DNA of 59,349 bases from contig NZ_WMBA01000051.1 in the NCBI RefSeq assembly GCF_009707865.1, forward strand, positions 1 through 59,349, in the 5' to 3' direction. This DNA is from Amycolatopsis pithecellobii (lineage in GTDB: Bacteria; Actinomycetota; Actinomycetes; Mycobacteriales; Pseudonocardiaceae). This document shows positions 42,396-51,742 of the stretch, in pieces. Every line of letters begins with the position of its first letter. The stretch's first letter is position 1. Both the position numbers and the translations under genes were made by a program. Under the pieces are notes generated by a model. The model saw nothing but the letters and a program-made list of their open reading frames with translations. It did no database searches and was not told the DNA's origin.

Positions 42396-43657
42396 CGCGG
42401 ATCCGGGAAATCGAGGGAGCGCACCCACTTCGTGCAGTGGACGCCGGGTAACGCGGGCACGATGATCCGGGCCGGGTACCCGTGGTCGAGGCTCAGGTCG
42501 GCACCGTTGACGCGGAGTGCGAGCAACGCGTCCGGGTCGGTCACCTGCCCGGCGGTCAGCGTCGCACTGGCGAAGGGACCGTCCTCAATGGACTTCACGT
42601 GCGCCGAACTCGGTTGTGTCACACCGGCGAGCGCAGCCAGGTCGCGCAGCCGCACCCCGGTCCACGTCTGGACGGTGGACCAGCCTTCGACGCAGGCGAT
42701 GGGCAGCCGCGCGGTGTACTGGGGCAGGGCGAGGAGGTCGTCGCGGGTCAGCGTGCGCTCGACGGCGCCGTTGAGTACCAGGCGCCAGCCGGCCACGGTG
42801 ATTCCCGCGGCGGCCGCGGTTCTGTTGATGGGAAACCCGTTCGGCCCGTCTCCGGGTTCCCGGCCGCGGGGCAGCAGCAACGCGAGATCGCGGAGCGGAC
42901 CACCGATGGTCTGCCCGGCGGTGAGGACGGCGACGAGAAGCGACCCGCCGCCGACCACCCCGAGAAACCCGCGGCGGCTGAGCGTCGGCGGCGCAGGATC
43001 GGCGGCGACAAGCCCCGTGTCGTCCGGTGACTCCGGTGCGGTGCCCGGGGTTGTCAGTTCGGCGCGCAGCGAGCGGGACCGCAGCGCGCGCACCATGCGG
43101 GGCAGTTTCAGCGCGACGTGCACGACGAACGACGCGATGAACACCCAGGCGCCGAGGTAGTGGCCGGTGTAGAAACTGAAGCCGAACGCGTAGTCGTACT
43201 GAATGTTGAGCAGCCCGGTGACGATCTCGAACAGGATGCTGCCGACGAGGAGCAGCAGCGATGTCCGTTCGAGGGCGTGGACGAGTGCCCGTCCCGGTGT
43301 CCGGGTGAACAGTTTCGGGATGACCGACCAGAGTTTGGCCAGCACCACGGGGACGAGCACGAGCCCGAGCCCGACGTGCAGCCCCTGGGTCAGCCGGAAC
43401 AGCCACGAGGGGCGGGTGGGCCAGTCGAACGCGGGCAGATGCAATGGCCCCACGTCAGCCGGAATGCCTTGGCCCGGCCCGTAGGCGACGTAGTCGAGCA
43501 GTCCGGTGACGATGACCAGCGGGAGGCAGCCCAGCAGGACTGCACCCAGCACCGAGGTGAGCCAGGGCCCCCGCAAGGGACTGCGAAATCTGGGCGGTCG
43601 CAGGATGGCGAATCCTTTACCGGTGCGGCGAAACCGGGGCAACGGCACGGCGATCAC
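42392..43657 (-). CDS. Membrane molybdopterin-dependent oxidoreductase with fused cytochrome-b-like domain
   Basis: Predicted 421-residue fusion. Residues about 30-190 have four to five membrane helices with His94, His166 and His180 placed as possible haem-b ligands. A linker leads to a twin-arginine-like SRRGFLG (228-234) with another hydrophobic segment, then a sulfite-oxidase-type Moco domain whose Cys322 (IACVEGW) should ligate Mo. Topology puts the Moco domain outside the membrane. It resembles an MsrP/MsrQ pair in one chain; the substrate (sulfoxide, sulfite or other) is open. The GTG lies in a GTGA overlap with the methyltransferase stop. Confidence 0.88.
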   Translation of the reverse strand: MIAVPLPRFRRTGKGFAILRPPRFRSPLRGPWLTSVLGAVLLGCLPLVIVTGLLDYVAYGPGQGIPADVGPLHLPAFDWPTRPSWLFRLTQGLHVGLGLVLVPVVLAKLWSVIPKLFTRTPGRALVHALERTSLLLLVGSILFEIVTGLLNIQYDYAFGFSFYTGHYLGAWVFIASFVVHVALKLPRMVRALRSRSLRAELTTPGTAPESPDDTGLVAADPAPPTLSRRGFLGVVGGGSLLVAVLTAGQTIGGPLRDLALLLPRGREPGDGPNGFPINRTAAAAGITVAGWRLVLNGAVERTLTRDDLLALPQYTARLPIACVEGWSTVQTWTGVRLRDLAALAGVTQPSSAHVKSIEDGPFASATLTAGQVTDPDALLALRVNGADLSLDHGYPARIIVPALPGVHCTKWVRSLDFPDPR

Positions 43658-44274
43658 TCCCTCACCAAGGCGGCGAACCAGCGCCCGCCGCGGTGGGCGA
43701 ACCACGCCGGGCGCAGACCGCTGCCGCGGGCGGTGTGGTGCAGTGCGTCGACGCCGAGCCACGCCCAGGCGAACCACGCTCCGGGAGGGTGGCCTCCCTC
43801 GGTGACGCGGACCTGCCGTCGGCGCAGGCCGGTGCCAGGCCGGTCCAGCTCGACCAGCGCGGTACCGCCGGTGCACAGCAGTTCACCGACGCGGCGCAGC
43901 AGCCCGGCGGGGTTGCCGCCGATGCCGATGTTGCCGTCGGCGAGCAGCGCGTGCCGCCAGCGTCCTTCGCCGGGCAGGCGGGTGAACAGGTCCCGCCGAA
44001 CGGCGGCGGCACCCCGGTCGCGGGTGAGCGCGACCGCGACCGGCGAGAGGTCGACGCCCAGCGCCGGCACCCCCCGCTCGGCGAGGGCGGCGGTCAGGCG
44101 CCCCGGGCCGCAACCGAGATCGAGGGTCGGCCCTTCGCACGCGCGCACAAGGACCTCGTCACCCGGATTCGACCTGGCCCGCCACCGATCGACAGGCAGG
44201 GAAATCCGCGTCCCTCCGGGCAATTCGAGACTCACCCGGCGACCGAGGAGACCCGGCTCGAACCCGGTCAGCAT
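43654..44274 (-). CDS. Class I SAM-dependent methyltransferase
   Basis: About 206 residues. SAM-binding motif I LDLGCGPGRL followed by VDLSPVAVAL (motif II region) and GTALVELDRPG. The start is uncertain; the chosen ATG gives MLTGFEPGLLG, but the frame is open about 30 codons further upstream. Coupled by GTGA overlap to the Moco oxidoreductase. In this cluster it may methylate a lipid- or glycan-linked acceptor; that is inference. Confidence 0.85.
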   Translation of the reverse strand: MLTGFEPGLLGRRVSLELPGGTRISLPVDRWRARSNPGDEVLVRACEGPTLDLGCGPGRLTAALAERGVPALGVDLSPVAVALTRDRGAAAVRRDLFTRLPGEGRWRHALLADGNIGIGGNPAGLLRRVGELLCTGGTALVELDRPGTGLRRRQVRVTEGGHPPGAWFAWAWLGVDALHHTARGSGLRPAWFAHRGGRWFAALVRE

Positions 44275-44398
44275 GGGACCGCCCCACTCACCCGATGCCC
44301 CAACCGGCTTGGTCCCAACCCGGCACCACCCCAGCGAACCGGCGACCCAGGACCACCCCCGCGAAACCACCCCGCACCAACGCGCCCCGCCGACCCCA

Positions 44399-45058
44399 TC
44401 AACGCGACACCTCGGTGACCGCGGCGGCGAAGCGGCTTCCGGGGATCAGGGTGGCGACCCGGTGCGCGTCGGCGAGAGTGTCCACATCGGACATCTCCGG
44501 GAGAGTGCCCACGGTGTGCCCGCGCCGGGCGAGGGCGGTCGCGGTGCGAGCGCCCGTGTCGGCGCGCGAAGTGGGCACGGCACGCAACGCGCCCGCGGCT
44601 CGTGGATCGCGCAGGCCCAGGCACCACCAGCCACCGTCCTGGGCGTGGCCCAGTACGGCATGGTAAGCGTCGAGCCGGTCGAGTGCGCCGGCCAGCAAAC
44701 CGGTTGTCACCTGGGGAGTATCCATACCTATTTGGACGGTGCGGGCTTCGGCGTGCCGCGCGGCGAGGTCGGCGTGCGCGTTGGCGAGCCGGGCGGGAAA
44801 GTCGTTGCCGCGCTGGGGAAAAACCTCACACGCGCCCAGCAGTTCAGCCAGTTCACCGCCATGGACCGCATCCCGGAGGTCACCGTGGAGCGCCACCGCG
44901 ACCTCTGCGCCGGGGGTCGCCAGCGCAGTGTCCACAGTGTCCAGAAGGGCCGCGGCCGCGATCGTCGCGGCCTGCCGCGCGGTCACCGCCGGAGTGAGCC
45001 GCGTCTTGACCCGCCCCGGCACCGGAGCCTTGGCGACCACGAGCACGATCCGCTTCAC
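44399..45058 (-). CDS. DUF2064/TIGR04282 family nucleotidyltransferase-like glycosyltransferase
   Basis: A 219-residue GT-A-fold protein of the family annotated as TIGR04282 (arsenosugar-biosynthesis-like). Visible: VVAKAPVPGRVKTRLTP at the N-terminus (nucleotide/phosphate-binding Lys/Arg), IGMDTPQVT (metal-binding acidic motif), GHAQDGGWWCLGL and SDVDTLADAH. The arsenosugar label comes from other contexts and should not be taken literally here. GTG start in a GTGA overlap with the GT2 gene. Confidence 0.85.
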   Translation of the reverse strand: MKRIVLVVAKAPVPGRVKTRLTPAVTARQAATIAAAALLDTVDTALATPGAEVAVALHGDLRDAVHGGELAELLGACEVFPQRGNDFPARLANAHADLAARHAEARTVQIGMDTPQVTTGLLAGALDRLDAYHAVLGHAQDGGWWCLGLRDPRAAGALRAVPTSRADTGARTATALARRGHTVGTLPEMSDVDTLADAHRVATLIPGSRFAAAVTEVSR

Positions 45059-45705
45059 CGCAGCACCGCCGCCATGTCCCGGACCGCCCGCAGGGTCCCG
45101 CGCACGGACCCGGACACCTTGCTCCGGGTGCCGGCCGCACGCGGGCGATAGGTGACCGGAACTTCCGTGATGGTCCAGCCCGCGGCCCCCGCACGCAGCA
45201 ACAGTTCCAGTGGGTAACCGAAAGCCCGGTCGGCCACGCCGAGCGCCACCAGATCCTCGCGCCGGGCGGCCCGCACCGGCCCGATGTCGGTCACCGGTAC
45301 CCCTCGCCGCCGCACCAACGCCGCCAGCAACCGGTTGCCCGCCCTGGCATGCCACGGCCACGCTCCCCGGCCGGCCGGCCGCCGCGCGCCGACCACCAGC
45401 GTCCGCGGCCGGGTCAGCGCCACCAGTGCGGGCAGTTCGGCCGGGTCGAGTGAGCCGTCGGCGTCGAGCACGCACACCACATCGGCGGTCGCCACCTCCA
45501 GTCCGGTGTGGACGGCCGCGCCATAGCCACGCCGGGGCTCGTGCACGACCTTGGCGCCATGCTCGGCCGCGATCTCAGGCGAGCCGTCGGAGGAGCCGTT
45601 GTCCACGACGATCGGCCGGTACCCCGGCGGTATCGCGGCGAGTACGCGGGGCAGGGCGGCGGCCTCGTCGAGGCAGGGCAGGATCACATCGGGGAAGTCG
45701 GTCAC
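45055..45705 (-). CDS. Family 2 glycosyltransferase
   Basis: A 216-residue GT-A inverting-type transferase: DVILPCLDEAAALPRVLA, VVDNGSSDGS, EPRRGYGAA and the metal-binding VLDADGS. It resembles polyprenyl-phosphate sugar (dolichol-phosphate-mannose-type) synthases but without C-terminal membrane helices. It would use a nucleotide sugar at the inner membrane face. GTG start. First gene of the leftward operon of the cluster; divergent from the GT-C-like gene. Confidence 0.9.
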   Translation of the reverse strand: MTDFPDVILPCLDEAAALPRVLAAIPPGYRPIVVDNGSSDGSPEIAAEHGAKVVHEPRRGYGAAVHTGLEVATADVVCVLDADGSLDPAELPALVALTRPRTLVVGARRPAGRGAWPWHARAGNRLLAALVRRRGVPVTDIGPVRAARREDLVALGVADRAFGYPLELLLRAGAAGWTITEVPVTYRPRAAGTRSKVSGSVRGTLRAVRDMAAVLR

Positions 45706-45849
45706 GAGGGCTACGGTATGTCCACCTTGGACGGACAGAAACCCTTTCGCTCCTTACGAAATCCTGACGGTACCGCGAATATTACGGACTTCTGACGGAC
45801 GCCGGCGCACACTCGCCGGCAGCCGTGCGAGTCGGCTACGGTCGGCCCG

Positions 45850-47199
45850 GTGAGCGCGCTCGTGTCCGCCCCGCCGGCCACCCGCCACGGCCACCGCGCC
45901 GACGTGGTCGCCGGGTGCGTGGTCGTCCTGTTGGTGGCGGCCGCCGTCGCGGGCTGCCTGTGGTGGAATCCCGGACGCCGGCTCGGCCCGGGCGCGTTCG
46001 CGGGCGCCGGCCCGCGGTTCGGCGAGTGGCCGGTCCTCGGCACCCTCCTCCCCCACGCCGGCCCGGCGACCGTGACGACGGTGTTGTTCGCGGTCGCGGT
46101 CGTGTTCTACGGTCCCGGTCTCGCCGAACGGCTGCCGTGGCACCGCGCCCTCGCCGCGGCGTACGGCGGCGCGGTCGCGTGGACGTTCTCGCTCGCGCTG
46201 ATCGACGGCTGGCAGACCGGAATCGCCGGACGGCTCACCGCGAGCGGCGAGTACCTGGCGGAAGTGCCGCATATCACCGATATCGGCGTCATGCTCCGCA
46301 CGTTCACCGGGCGAATCCTCGATTTCCAGCCGGATTCCTGGCCCACGCACGTCTCCGGGCATCCACCCGCCGCGACGCTCGTGTTCGTGTGGCTGGACCG
46401 GATCGGCCTCGGCGGCGGAGGCATCGCCGGGGTGGTCTGCATTCTCGCGGGCGCAGCCGCCGCCGTCGCCGTTCCCGTGACGATTTCCGCGCTGGGCCAC
46501 CGGGATCTGGCGCGCGCCGCGATCCCGTTTCTCGTGTTGTTCCCGGGCGCCGTGTGGGTGGGTGTGTCCGCGGACGGGCTGTTCACCGGCGTCACCACCA
46601 CCGGGATCGCGTTGCTCGCCCTCGGTGCCACCGGACGGCTCGCCTGGGCAGTCGCCGGCGGTGTGGTGCTCGGGTTCGGGATCTTCCTGTCCTACGGGCT
46701 GGTTCTGCTGGGTGCGATCGCGCTCGCGGTCGTGCTGGCCGCCCGCCGCTGGGCCGCATTGGCGCTCGCACTCGCCGGTGCGCTCGCGGTGGTCCTGGTG
46801 TTCGCCGCGGCCGGGTTCTGGTGGCCGGCCGGATACCACCTTGTCGTCGAACGCTACTACCAGGGGATCGCCACCCAACGACCGTACGGGTACTGGGTAT
46901 GGGCGGACCTGGCGTGCCTCGCGCTGGCCACGGGACCGGTGGCCGGCCCAGGGCTACGCCGCGCGTGGCTTTCCCGGCGCACCGGTCTCACCGCCGTCCT
47001 CGCGGGAGCGGCCGTCGCGGTGCTCGCGTCGGACGTTTCGGGCCTGTCCAAAGCCGAAGTCGAACGAATCTGGTTACCGTTTGGGGTGTGGCTGGTGGCC
47101 GCGGCGGCGTTTCTGCCATGCTCATCGCGGCGCTGGTGGCTCGCCGCGCAGGCGGTGACGGCGCTCGCGGTCAACAGCATTCTGGTGACGAACTGGTGA
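45850..47199 (+). CDS. Polytopic membrane protein, GT-C glycosyltransferase-like
   Basis: A 449-residue integral membrane protein with roughly ten to twelve helices. A short acidic/aromatic loop follows the second helix and THVSGHPPAATLVFVWLD lies in a periplasmic loop region; the layout is like lipid-linked-sugar-using GT-C enzymes (GT87/mannosyltransferase-like). With the GT2 and epimerase nearby I infer transfer of a sugar from a polyprenyl carrier outside the membrane. GTG start. It runs directly into the response-regulator gene, seven bases downstream. Confidence 0.8.
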   Translation: MSALVSAPPATRHGHRADVVAGCVVVLLVAAAVAGCLWWNPGRRLGPGAFAGAGPRFGEWPVLGTLLPHAGPATVTTVLFAVAVVFYGPGLAERLPWHRALAAAYGGAVAWTFSLALIDGWQTGIAGRLTASGEYLAEVPHITDIGVMLRTFTGRILDFQPDSWPTHVSGHPPAATLVFVWLDRIGLGGGGIAGVVCILAGAAAAVAVPVTISALGHRDLARAAIPFLVLFPGAVWVGVSADGLFTGVTTTGIALLALGATGRLAWAVAGGVVLGFGIFLSYGLVLLGAIALAVVLAARRWAALALALAGALAVVLVFAAAGFWWPAGYHLVVERYYQGIATQRPYGYWVWADLACLALATGPVAGPGLRRAWLSRRTGLTAVLAGAAVAVLASDVSGLSKAEVERIWLPFGVWLVAAAAFLPCSSRRWWLAAQAVTALAVNSILVTNW

Positions 47200-47206
47200 G
47201 GTGGAG

Positions 47207-47914
47207 ATGCGGCAGGAACCGGTGACCGGCCGGGTGCTCGTCGTCGACGACGACGTGACGGTGCGGGATGTCGTGTGCCGCTACCTGGAGCGGGACGGGC
47301 ATGAGGTGACCGCCGCGGGCAGCGGTGAGGAGGCGCTCGCCGCGTTCGCCGCCCGGCCACCGGATCTGGTGGTGCTCGACCTCATGCTGCCCGGCATCAC
47401 CGGACTCGAAGTGTGCGACCGGTTGCGGCGGACGAGCGCGGTGCCGGTGATCATGCTGACCGCGCTCGGCGAGGAGGAGCACCGCATCGCGGGGCTGCAA
47501 CGGGGCGCCGACGACTACGTGGCCAAGCCGTTCAGCCCCCGCGAGCTCACGCTGCGCGTCGCGTCGGTGCTGCGCCGCGCGCAAGGCGTCCCGGAGGAGA
47601 CCGCCGCTCCCGTGTCCGACGGCGATCTCGTGATCGACCCGCGGGCCCGCAAGGCATTGATGCGCGGCGCCGAACTGCCGCTGACCGGCCGCGAATTCGA
47701 CCTGTTGTTGTTCCTGGTGACTCATCCGGGCACCGTGTTCAGCCGGGAGGAACTGCTGGACCGGGTGTGGGGCTGGAACTTCGGCGATCAGTCCACTGTG
47801 ACCGTCCACGTGCGACGGCTGCGGGAGAAGGTGGAAAAGGACCCGGCCGAGCCCCGGCGCATCGTCACCGTGTGGGGCGCGGGTTACCGCTACGACCCGG
47901 AGCGCACGGAATGA
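47207..47914 (+). CDS. Two-component response regulator, OmpR/PhoB family
   Basis: A 235-residue regulator: receiver domain with acidic pocket VVDDD, phospho-acceptor Asp in [11 protein letters not shown], Thr/Ala switch (MLTALG) and Lys in AKPFSPREL; then a winged-helix DNA-binding domain ([19 protein letters not shown] to [11 protein letters not shown]). The ATG was chosen because GAGG precedes it by five bases; a GTG two codons earlier is in frame. Coupled to the kinase gene by ATGA. Probable target: the surrounding envelope cluster. Confidence 0.94.
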   Translation: MRQEPVTGRVLVVDDDVTVRDVVCRYLERDGHEVTAAGSGEEALAAFAARPPDLVVLDLMLPGITGLEVCDRLRRTSAVPVIMLTALGEEEHRIAGLQRGADDYVAKPFSPRELTLRVASVLRRAQGVPEETAAPVSDGDLVIDPRARKALMRGAELPLTGREFDLLLFLVTHPGTVFSREELLDRVWGWNFGDQSTVTVHVRRLREKVEKDPAEPRRIVTVWGAGYRYDPERTE

Positions 47915-48960
47915 TCACCTCGGGCGAACCGCTCGGCACGCTTGTCGAGCACGCACTGCACATTCTGCCCGTCGCGCTGGCGCTGGTGCTGCCGGTGGTC
48001 GCGGTCGGCGCGGTGCTGCTGCACTGGGTGCGTGCGCGCGCACTGTCCACGACGATGACGCTGCTGGTGCTCATCCCGCTGGTCGCGATGCTCGCCGGGG
48101 TGCTTGGCGTCAGCGGGTTCATGTTCACCGCCACGCTCGCCACCACACTGCTGGTGTGCCTGCTCGTCGCGGTCGTCGTCGTGCCCGTCGCAGTCCTGAT
48201 AGGACGGTTGATCGCACGCCGCAGCGTCTGGGAACGTGAGGCGCGCCAACGGGAACGCGCCGCCGAGGCGTCGCGGCGTGAGCTGGTGGCGTGGATCAGC
48301 CATGACTTGCGCAGCCCGCTGGCCGGAATCCGGGCCATGGCCGAAGCGCTCGCCGACGGCGTGGTGACCGATCAGGGCGAGGTCGCCGGGTACGCGGCCC
48401 GCATCAGCGACGAGTCCACCCGGCTGTCCGGCATGGTGGACGATCTGTTCGAACTGTCCCGCATCACCGCCGGTGCGCTGCGGCTGACGATGGCGGCCGT
48501 GCCGCTGCGTGAGGTCGTCGGCGACGCGCTCGCCGCGCAAACCCCGGTGGCGCACCGGAAAGGCGTGCGGATGCTGGCCGACGCCCAGACTTGGCCGACG
48601 GTACTCGGCAGTGACACCGAACTCGGCCGCGTAATCCGCAACCTGCTCGCCAACGCGATCCGGCATACCCCGCCTGACGGCACCGTCACGTTGCGGGTGC
48701 GCCTCGACGAGGGTGACGCGGTTCTCGCCGTGGACGACGCCTGCGGCGGCATTCCGGAAACCGAACTGGCGCGGGTGTTCGACGTCGCCTTCCGCGGCGC
48801 CGCCGCCCGCACACCCGAGTCCGGCGACCAGCCCGCGGGCGCCGGACTCGGCCTGGCGATCGCGAAAGGACTGGTGGAAGCGCATCACGGGCGCATCGAC
48901 GCCAGTAACCACGGCCCCGGCTGCCGGTTCGAGGTACGCCTGCCGCTGGCCGCGAGCTGA
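47911..48960 (+). CDS. Sensor histidine kinase
   Basis: A 349-residue membrane kinase. Three N-terminal hydrophobic segments (residues about 15-37, 48-70, 75-100) with very short external loops suggest membrane- or lipid-stress sensing. The HisKA box is [24 protein letters not shown]; the ATPase has [14 protein letters not shown] (N box), VDDACGGIP (G1) and [18 protein letters not shown] (G2). Cognate to the upstream regulator. Convergent with the epimerase gene, one base between stops. Confidence 0.94.
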   Translation: MITSGEPLGTLVEHALHILPVALALVLPVVAVGAVLLHWVRARALSTTMTLLVLIPLVAMLAGVLGVSGFMFTATLATTLLVCLLVAVVVVPVAVLIGRLIARRSVWEREARQRERAAEASRRELVAWISHDLRSPLAGIRAMAEALADGVVTDQGEVAGYAARISDESTRLSGMVDDLFELSRITAGALRLTMAAVPLREVVGDALAAQTPVAHRKGVRMLADAQTWPTVLGSDTELGRVIRNLLANAIRHTPPDGTVTLRVRLDEGDAVLAVDDACGGIPETELARVFDVAFRGAAARTPESGDQPAGAGLGLAIAKGLVEAHHGRIDASNHGPGCRFEVRLPLAAS

Positions 48961-48961
48961 C

Positions 48962-50023
48962 TCAGCCCGCGACGGGATCCCGCAGCGGGTCCCGCGCGAA
49001 CGCCGACACACCATCCACAAAGGACACTTCGGCCCGGAAACCCAGTGCTGTCAAGGCCCGCCGTGGATCGGCCACCACATGCCGCACATCCCCCGGCCGC
49101 GCGCCACCGACGACCCGCGGCGCCGGACCAGCGCAGGCCCGCGCCAGCTGACCGGCCAGCTCCCCCACCGTGTGCGGGTCACCCGAGCACACGTTCACCG
49201 GTGTCAGCGCACCCCGCTCGCCGGCCCGCTCGACCGCGAGCGCGTTGGCCAGCGCCACATCGTGGACATGCACGAAATCCCGGCACTGCAAGCCATCCTC
49301 CAGCACCGTCGGCGCCTCGCCACGGGACAACGCCGACCGGAACAGCGAAGCGACCCCCGCATACGGCGTGTCGCGCGGCATCCGCGGGCCGTACACGTTG
49401 TGGTAGCGCAAAGCCCACACCTGCCCGCCGGTCTGGCGCGCCCACGCCGACGCCAGATGTTCCTGGGCGACCTTCGTCGCCGCATAGGTGCTGCGCGGAT
49501 CGAGCCGGGCGTCCTCGGTCACCAGCCGCCATTCCACCGGACTGCCACACTCCGGGCACGATGGCTCGTACCGTCCTCGCTCGAGATCCTCCGGCGTCCG
49601 GGGCCCCGGGCGCACCGGGCCGTGCCGGTCACAGGCGTAGGCGCCTTCGCCGTAAACGACCATCGACGAGGCCAGCACCAGCCGCTTGCGCCCCGCCGCG
49701 AACATCGCCGCCAGCAGGACGGCCGTGCCGTAGTCGTTGTGCGCCGTGTACGCGGGGCCGTCGGACGGGTCGAGCCCGTGGCCCACCACCGCCGCCTGAT
49801 GGCACACCACATCCGCGTCCCGCACCAGCTTCGTCACGAGCTCCTCGTCACGCACGTCTCCCCGGACGAAGTCGTGCTCGGCCACCCACGGCGGCGCAAG
49901 GTTTCCGCCGTGTGCCTTGTCGAGCAACACATCCAGCAACCGGACCTCATGCCCTCGCGCGGCCAGCACATCCGCGACGTGCGACCCGACGAAACCAGCA
50001 CCACCCGTGATCAGCACCCGCAT
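48962..50023 (-). CDS. NAD-dependent sugar epimerase/dehydratase with possible zinc site
   Basis: A 353-residue extended SDR of the sugar-nucleotide epimerase/dehydratase family: GGAGFVGSH for NAD, Ser119/120 region (LASSMVVYG), catalytic Tyr180 and Lys184 (YAATK). An insertion carries Cys131-x2-His134 and Cys156-x2-Cys159, which together could hold a structural zinc; canonical epimerases lack it. It probably supplies a nucleotide sugar for the neighbouring glycosyltransferases. The ATG has GGGTGGG upstream. Confidence 0.9.
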   Translation of the reverse strand: MRVLITGGAGFVGSHVADVLAARGHEVRLLDVLLDKAHGGNLAPPWVAEHDFVRGDVRDEELVTKLVRDADVVCHQAAVVGHGLDPSDGPAYTAHNDYGTAVLLAAMFAAGRKRLVLASSMVVYGEGAYACDRHGPVRPGPRTPEDLERGRYEPSCPECGSPVEWRLVTEDARLDPRSTYAATKVAQEHLASAWARQTGGQVWALRYHNVYGPRMPRDTPYAGVASLFRSALSRGEAPTVLEDGLQCRDFVHVHDVALANALAVERAGERGALTPVNVCSGDPHTVGELAGQLARACAGPAPRVVGGARPGDVRHVVADPRRALTALGFRAEVSFVDGVSAFARDPLRDPVAG

Positions 50024-50130
50024 GCGGCCCACCCTAGGGGCGGCTGAACTGGCGGACAGGCCGGCGGGCGAGTTGGTCAGGGACTCGTAATATCTCGTCT
50101 CCTACGGCCGGAGTGTCCACAATGGAGTCC

Positions 50131-51726
50131 TTACCGCTCCTCGCGGATCAGGTCCCCGGCGCGCCAGGCCAGTGCCATGGTGGGGGCGGCGGTGTTGCCG
50201 GCCGGCTGCTCGGCGAACACCGACGCGTCAATGACCCGCAGACCGTCCACACCGCGCACCCGCAGCCGGTGATCGACGACGTCTTCCGCGTTCGGGCCCA
50301 TCGCGCACGAACCGATGGCATGATAAATACCGAGCGGGCCGGCGATCGCATGGTTGATCACCTCGTCCGGCGTCGAGACCGACGGCCCCGGCCGGTCCTC
50401 TGCCTCCACGAGGTCGGCCAGCGGGCTCTGCGCGACCATTTCCCTTCCCCAGTCCAGAATGCGTGACGTCGCCGCGCGGTCTTCCGGTGTCTCCAGGAAA
50501 CGCGGGCTGATCACCGGAGCGTTCTCCGGCAGGGACCCGCTGATGTGCACCTGACTGCGGGTCGTCGGGCGGACCTGGTAACCGACGAACATCGCGCCGG
50601 AATACTTCGCCAGTTTCATCTTGTCCGCACGGGTGTCCAGCGCCATCGGCAGCCAGATGCCCTGGATATCCGGCCGGTCGAGCGCGGCCGAGGATTTGCC
50701 GGCGCAGACGAGGTCGTATCCCGCCGTGGCGATCGGCCCGCGACGGGTCAGCAGGTATCTGGCGCCCTGCAAACCCTGTTTCGGCACGGTGTTCAGCTTG
50801 TGGGTCAACCCGATCCTGCCCTTCAGCTTCACCTGCATGCTCACGCCGCGTTGCTCGATGACCCGCTCGCCGAGGTTGGGACTCTCGACGCGCACCGTCA
50901 CCCCGGCCGCGGCCAGCGTCTCCGGCCTGCCGATCCCGGAACGTTCGAGGAGCAACGTGCTTTCCACCGTCCCGGCGGACACGATGACCTCGCGTGCGGC
51001 CGTGTAGTCCTGATAGGACGGACCGGTTTTCGCACGCACACCGGCAACCCGGTTCCCGTCGAAGCGCAGGTACCCCACCCGGGTCCGGTACAGCACCGTC
51101 AGATTCGGCCGTTTCGCCGCCCGCCGTAGGAACGCACTTGCCGCACTGACCCGGATTCCGTGCTTGATGGTCGACGGCGTGAAACCGATCCGCTCGTCAT
51201 CGTCCTCATTGAAGTCCGCCGTCTGGCGAAGGCCCATTTTCCGGCCCGCACCGAGAATCGCGTCGCACACCAGATCATCCTGGGCGGTAATGGACACACC
51301 GAGCGGCCCGCCCGCGCCACGCGAAGCCGACGGCCCCAGATCATGGTCTTCCATCGTCCGGAAAACCGGGAGCATGTCCTGCCAGCCCCAGCCGGGATTC
51401 CCCCGCTCGACGATCGCGTCGTAGTCCGCCCGCGCCCCGCGGATGTACATCATCCCGTTGACCGAAGTGGATCCGCCGCCCACCTTGCCCCGCGTCCACG
51501 ACTCGGGCCGGCCGCCGGGACCGACGGGCTGCGTCGGATAGTGGTAGCAGTAACGATCTCCCTGGAGCGTGAAGTAGAAGCCCTTCGGGATGTACAGCAA
51601 GGGATTGCCGGCACGACCGCCGAACTCCAGCACCAGCACGCGCACCGACGGATCCTCCGTCAGCCGGTCGGCCAGCACACACCCGGCCGCGCCGGCGCCG
51701 ACAATGATGTAGTCGTAAGTAGTCAT
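50131..51726 (-). CDS. GMC family oxidoreductase
   Basis: A 531-residue FAD flavoprotein of the glucose-methanol-choline family: GAGAAGCVLADRL (ADP-binding), KVGGGSTSVNGMMYIRG (GMC signature 1), SAGTVESTLLLERSGIG (signature 2), catalytic His in GIYHAIGSCAMG and Asn in NTAAPTMALAW. It oxidises an alcohol with O2 or another acceptor; choline-dehydrogenase-like in size. It lies 16 bases after the AraC regulator gene on the same strand, so both are probably one transcript. Confidence 0.93.
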   Translation of the reverse strand: MTTYDYIIVGAGAAGCVLADRLTEDPSVRVLVLEFGGRAGNPLLYIPKGFYFTLQGDRYCYHYPTQPVGPGGRPESWTRGKVGGGSTSVNGMMYIRGARADYDAIVERGNPGWGWQDMLPVFRTMEDHDLGPSASRGAGGPLGVSITAQDDLVCDAILGAGRKMGLRQTADFNEDDDERIGFTPSTIKHGIRVSAASAFLRRAAKRPNLTVLYRTRVGYLRFDGNRVAGVRAKTGPSYQDYTAAREVIVSAGTVESTLLLERSGIGRPETLAAAGVTVRVESPNLGERVIEQRGVSMQVKLKGRIGLTHKLNTVPKQGLQGARYLLTRRGPIATAGYDLVCAGKSSAALDRPDIQGIWLPMALDTRADKMKLAKYSGAMFVGYQVRPTTRSQVHISGSLPENAPVISPRFLETPEDRAATSRILDWGREMVAQSPLADLVEAEDRPGPSVSTPDEVINHAIAGPLGIYHAIGSCAMGPNAEDVVDHRLRVRGVDGLRVIDASVFAEQPAGNTAAPTMALAWRAGDLIREER

Positions 51727-51742
51727 GAGTCATCGTCCTCGG

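Noticed and set aside
44399..45058. Arsenosugar biosynthesis role for the DUF2064/TIGR04282 protein
   Set aside because: No arsenic methylation or radical-SAM partner genes are near; the name is a family label only.
43118..45151. 677-codon rightward open frame across the methyltransferase and glycosyltransferase genes
   Set aside because: Its composition is Pro/Arg/Gly-rich with no motif, and it is opposite to genes with clear catalytic motifs; a typical high-GC antisense frame.
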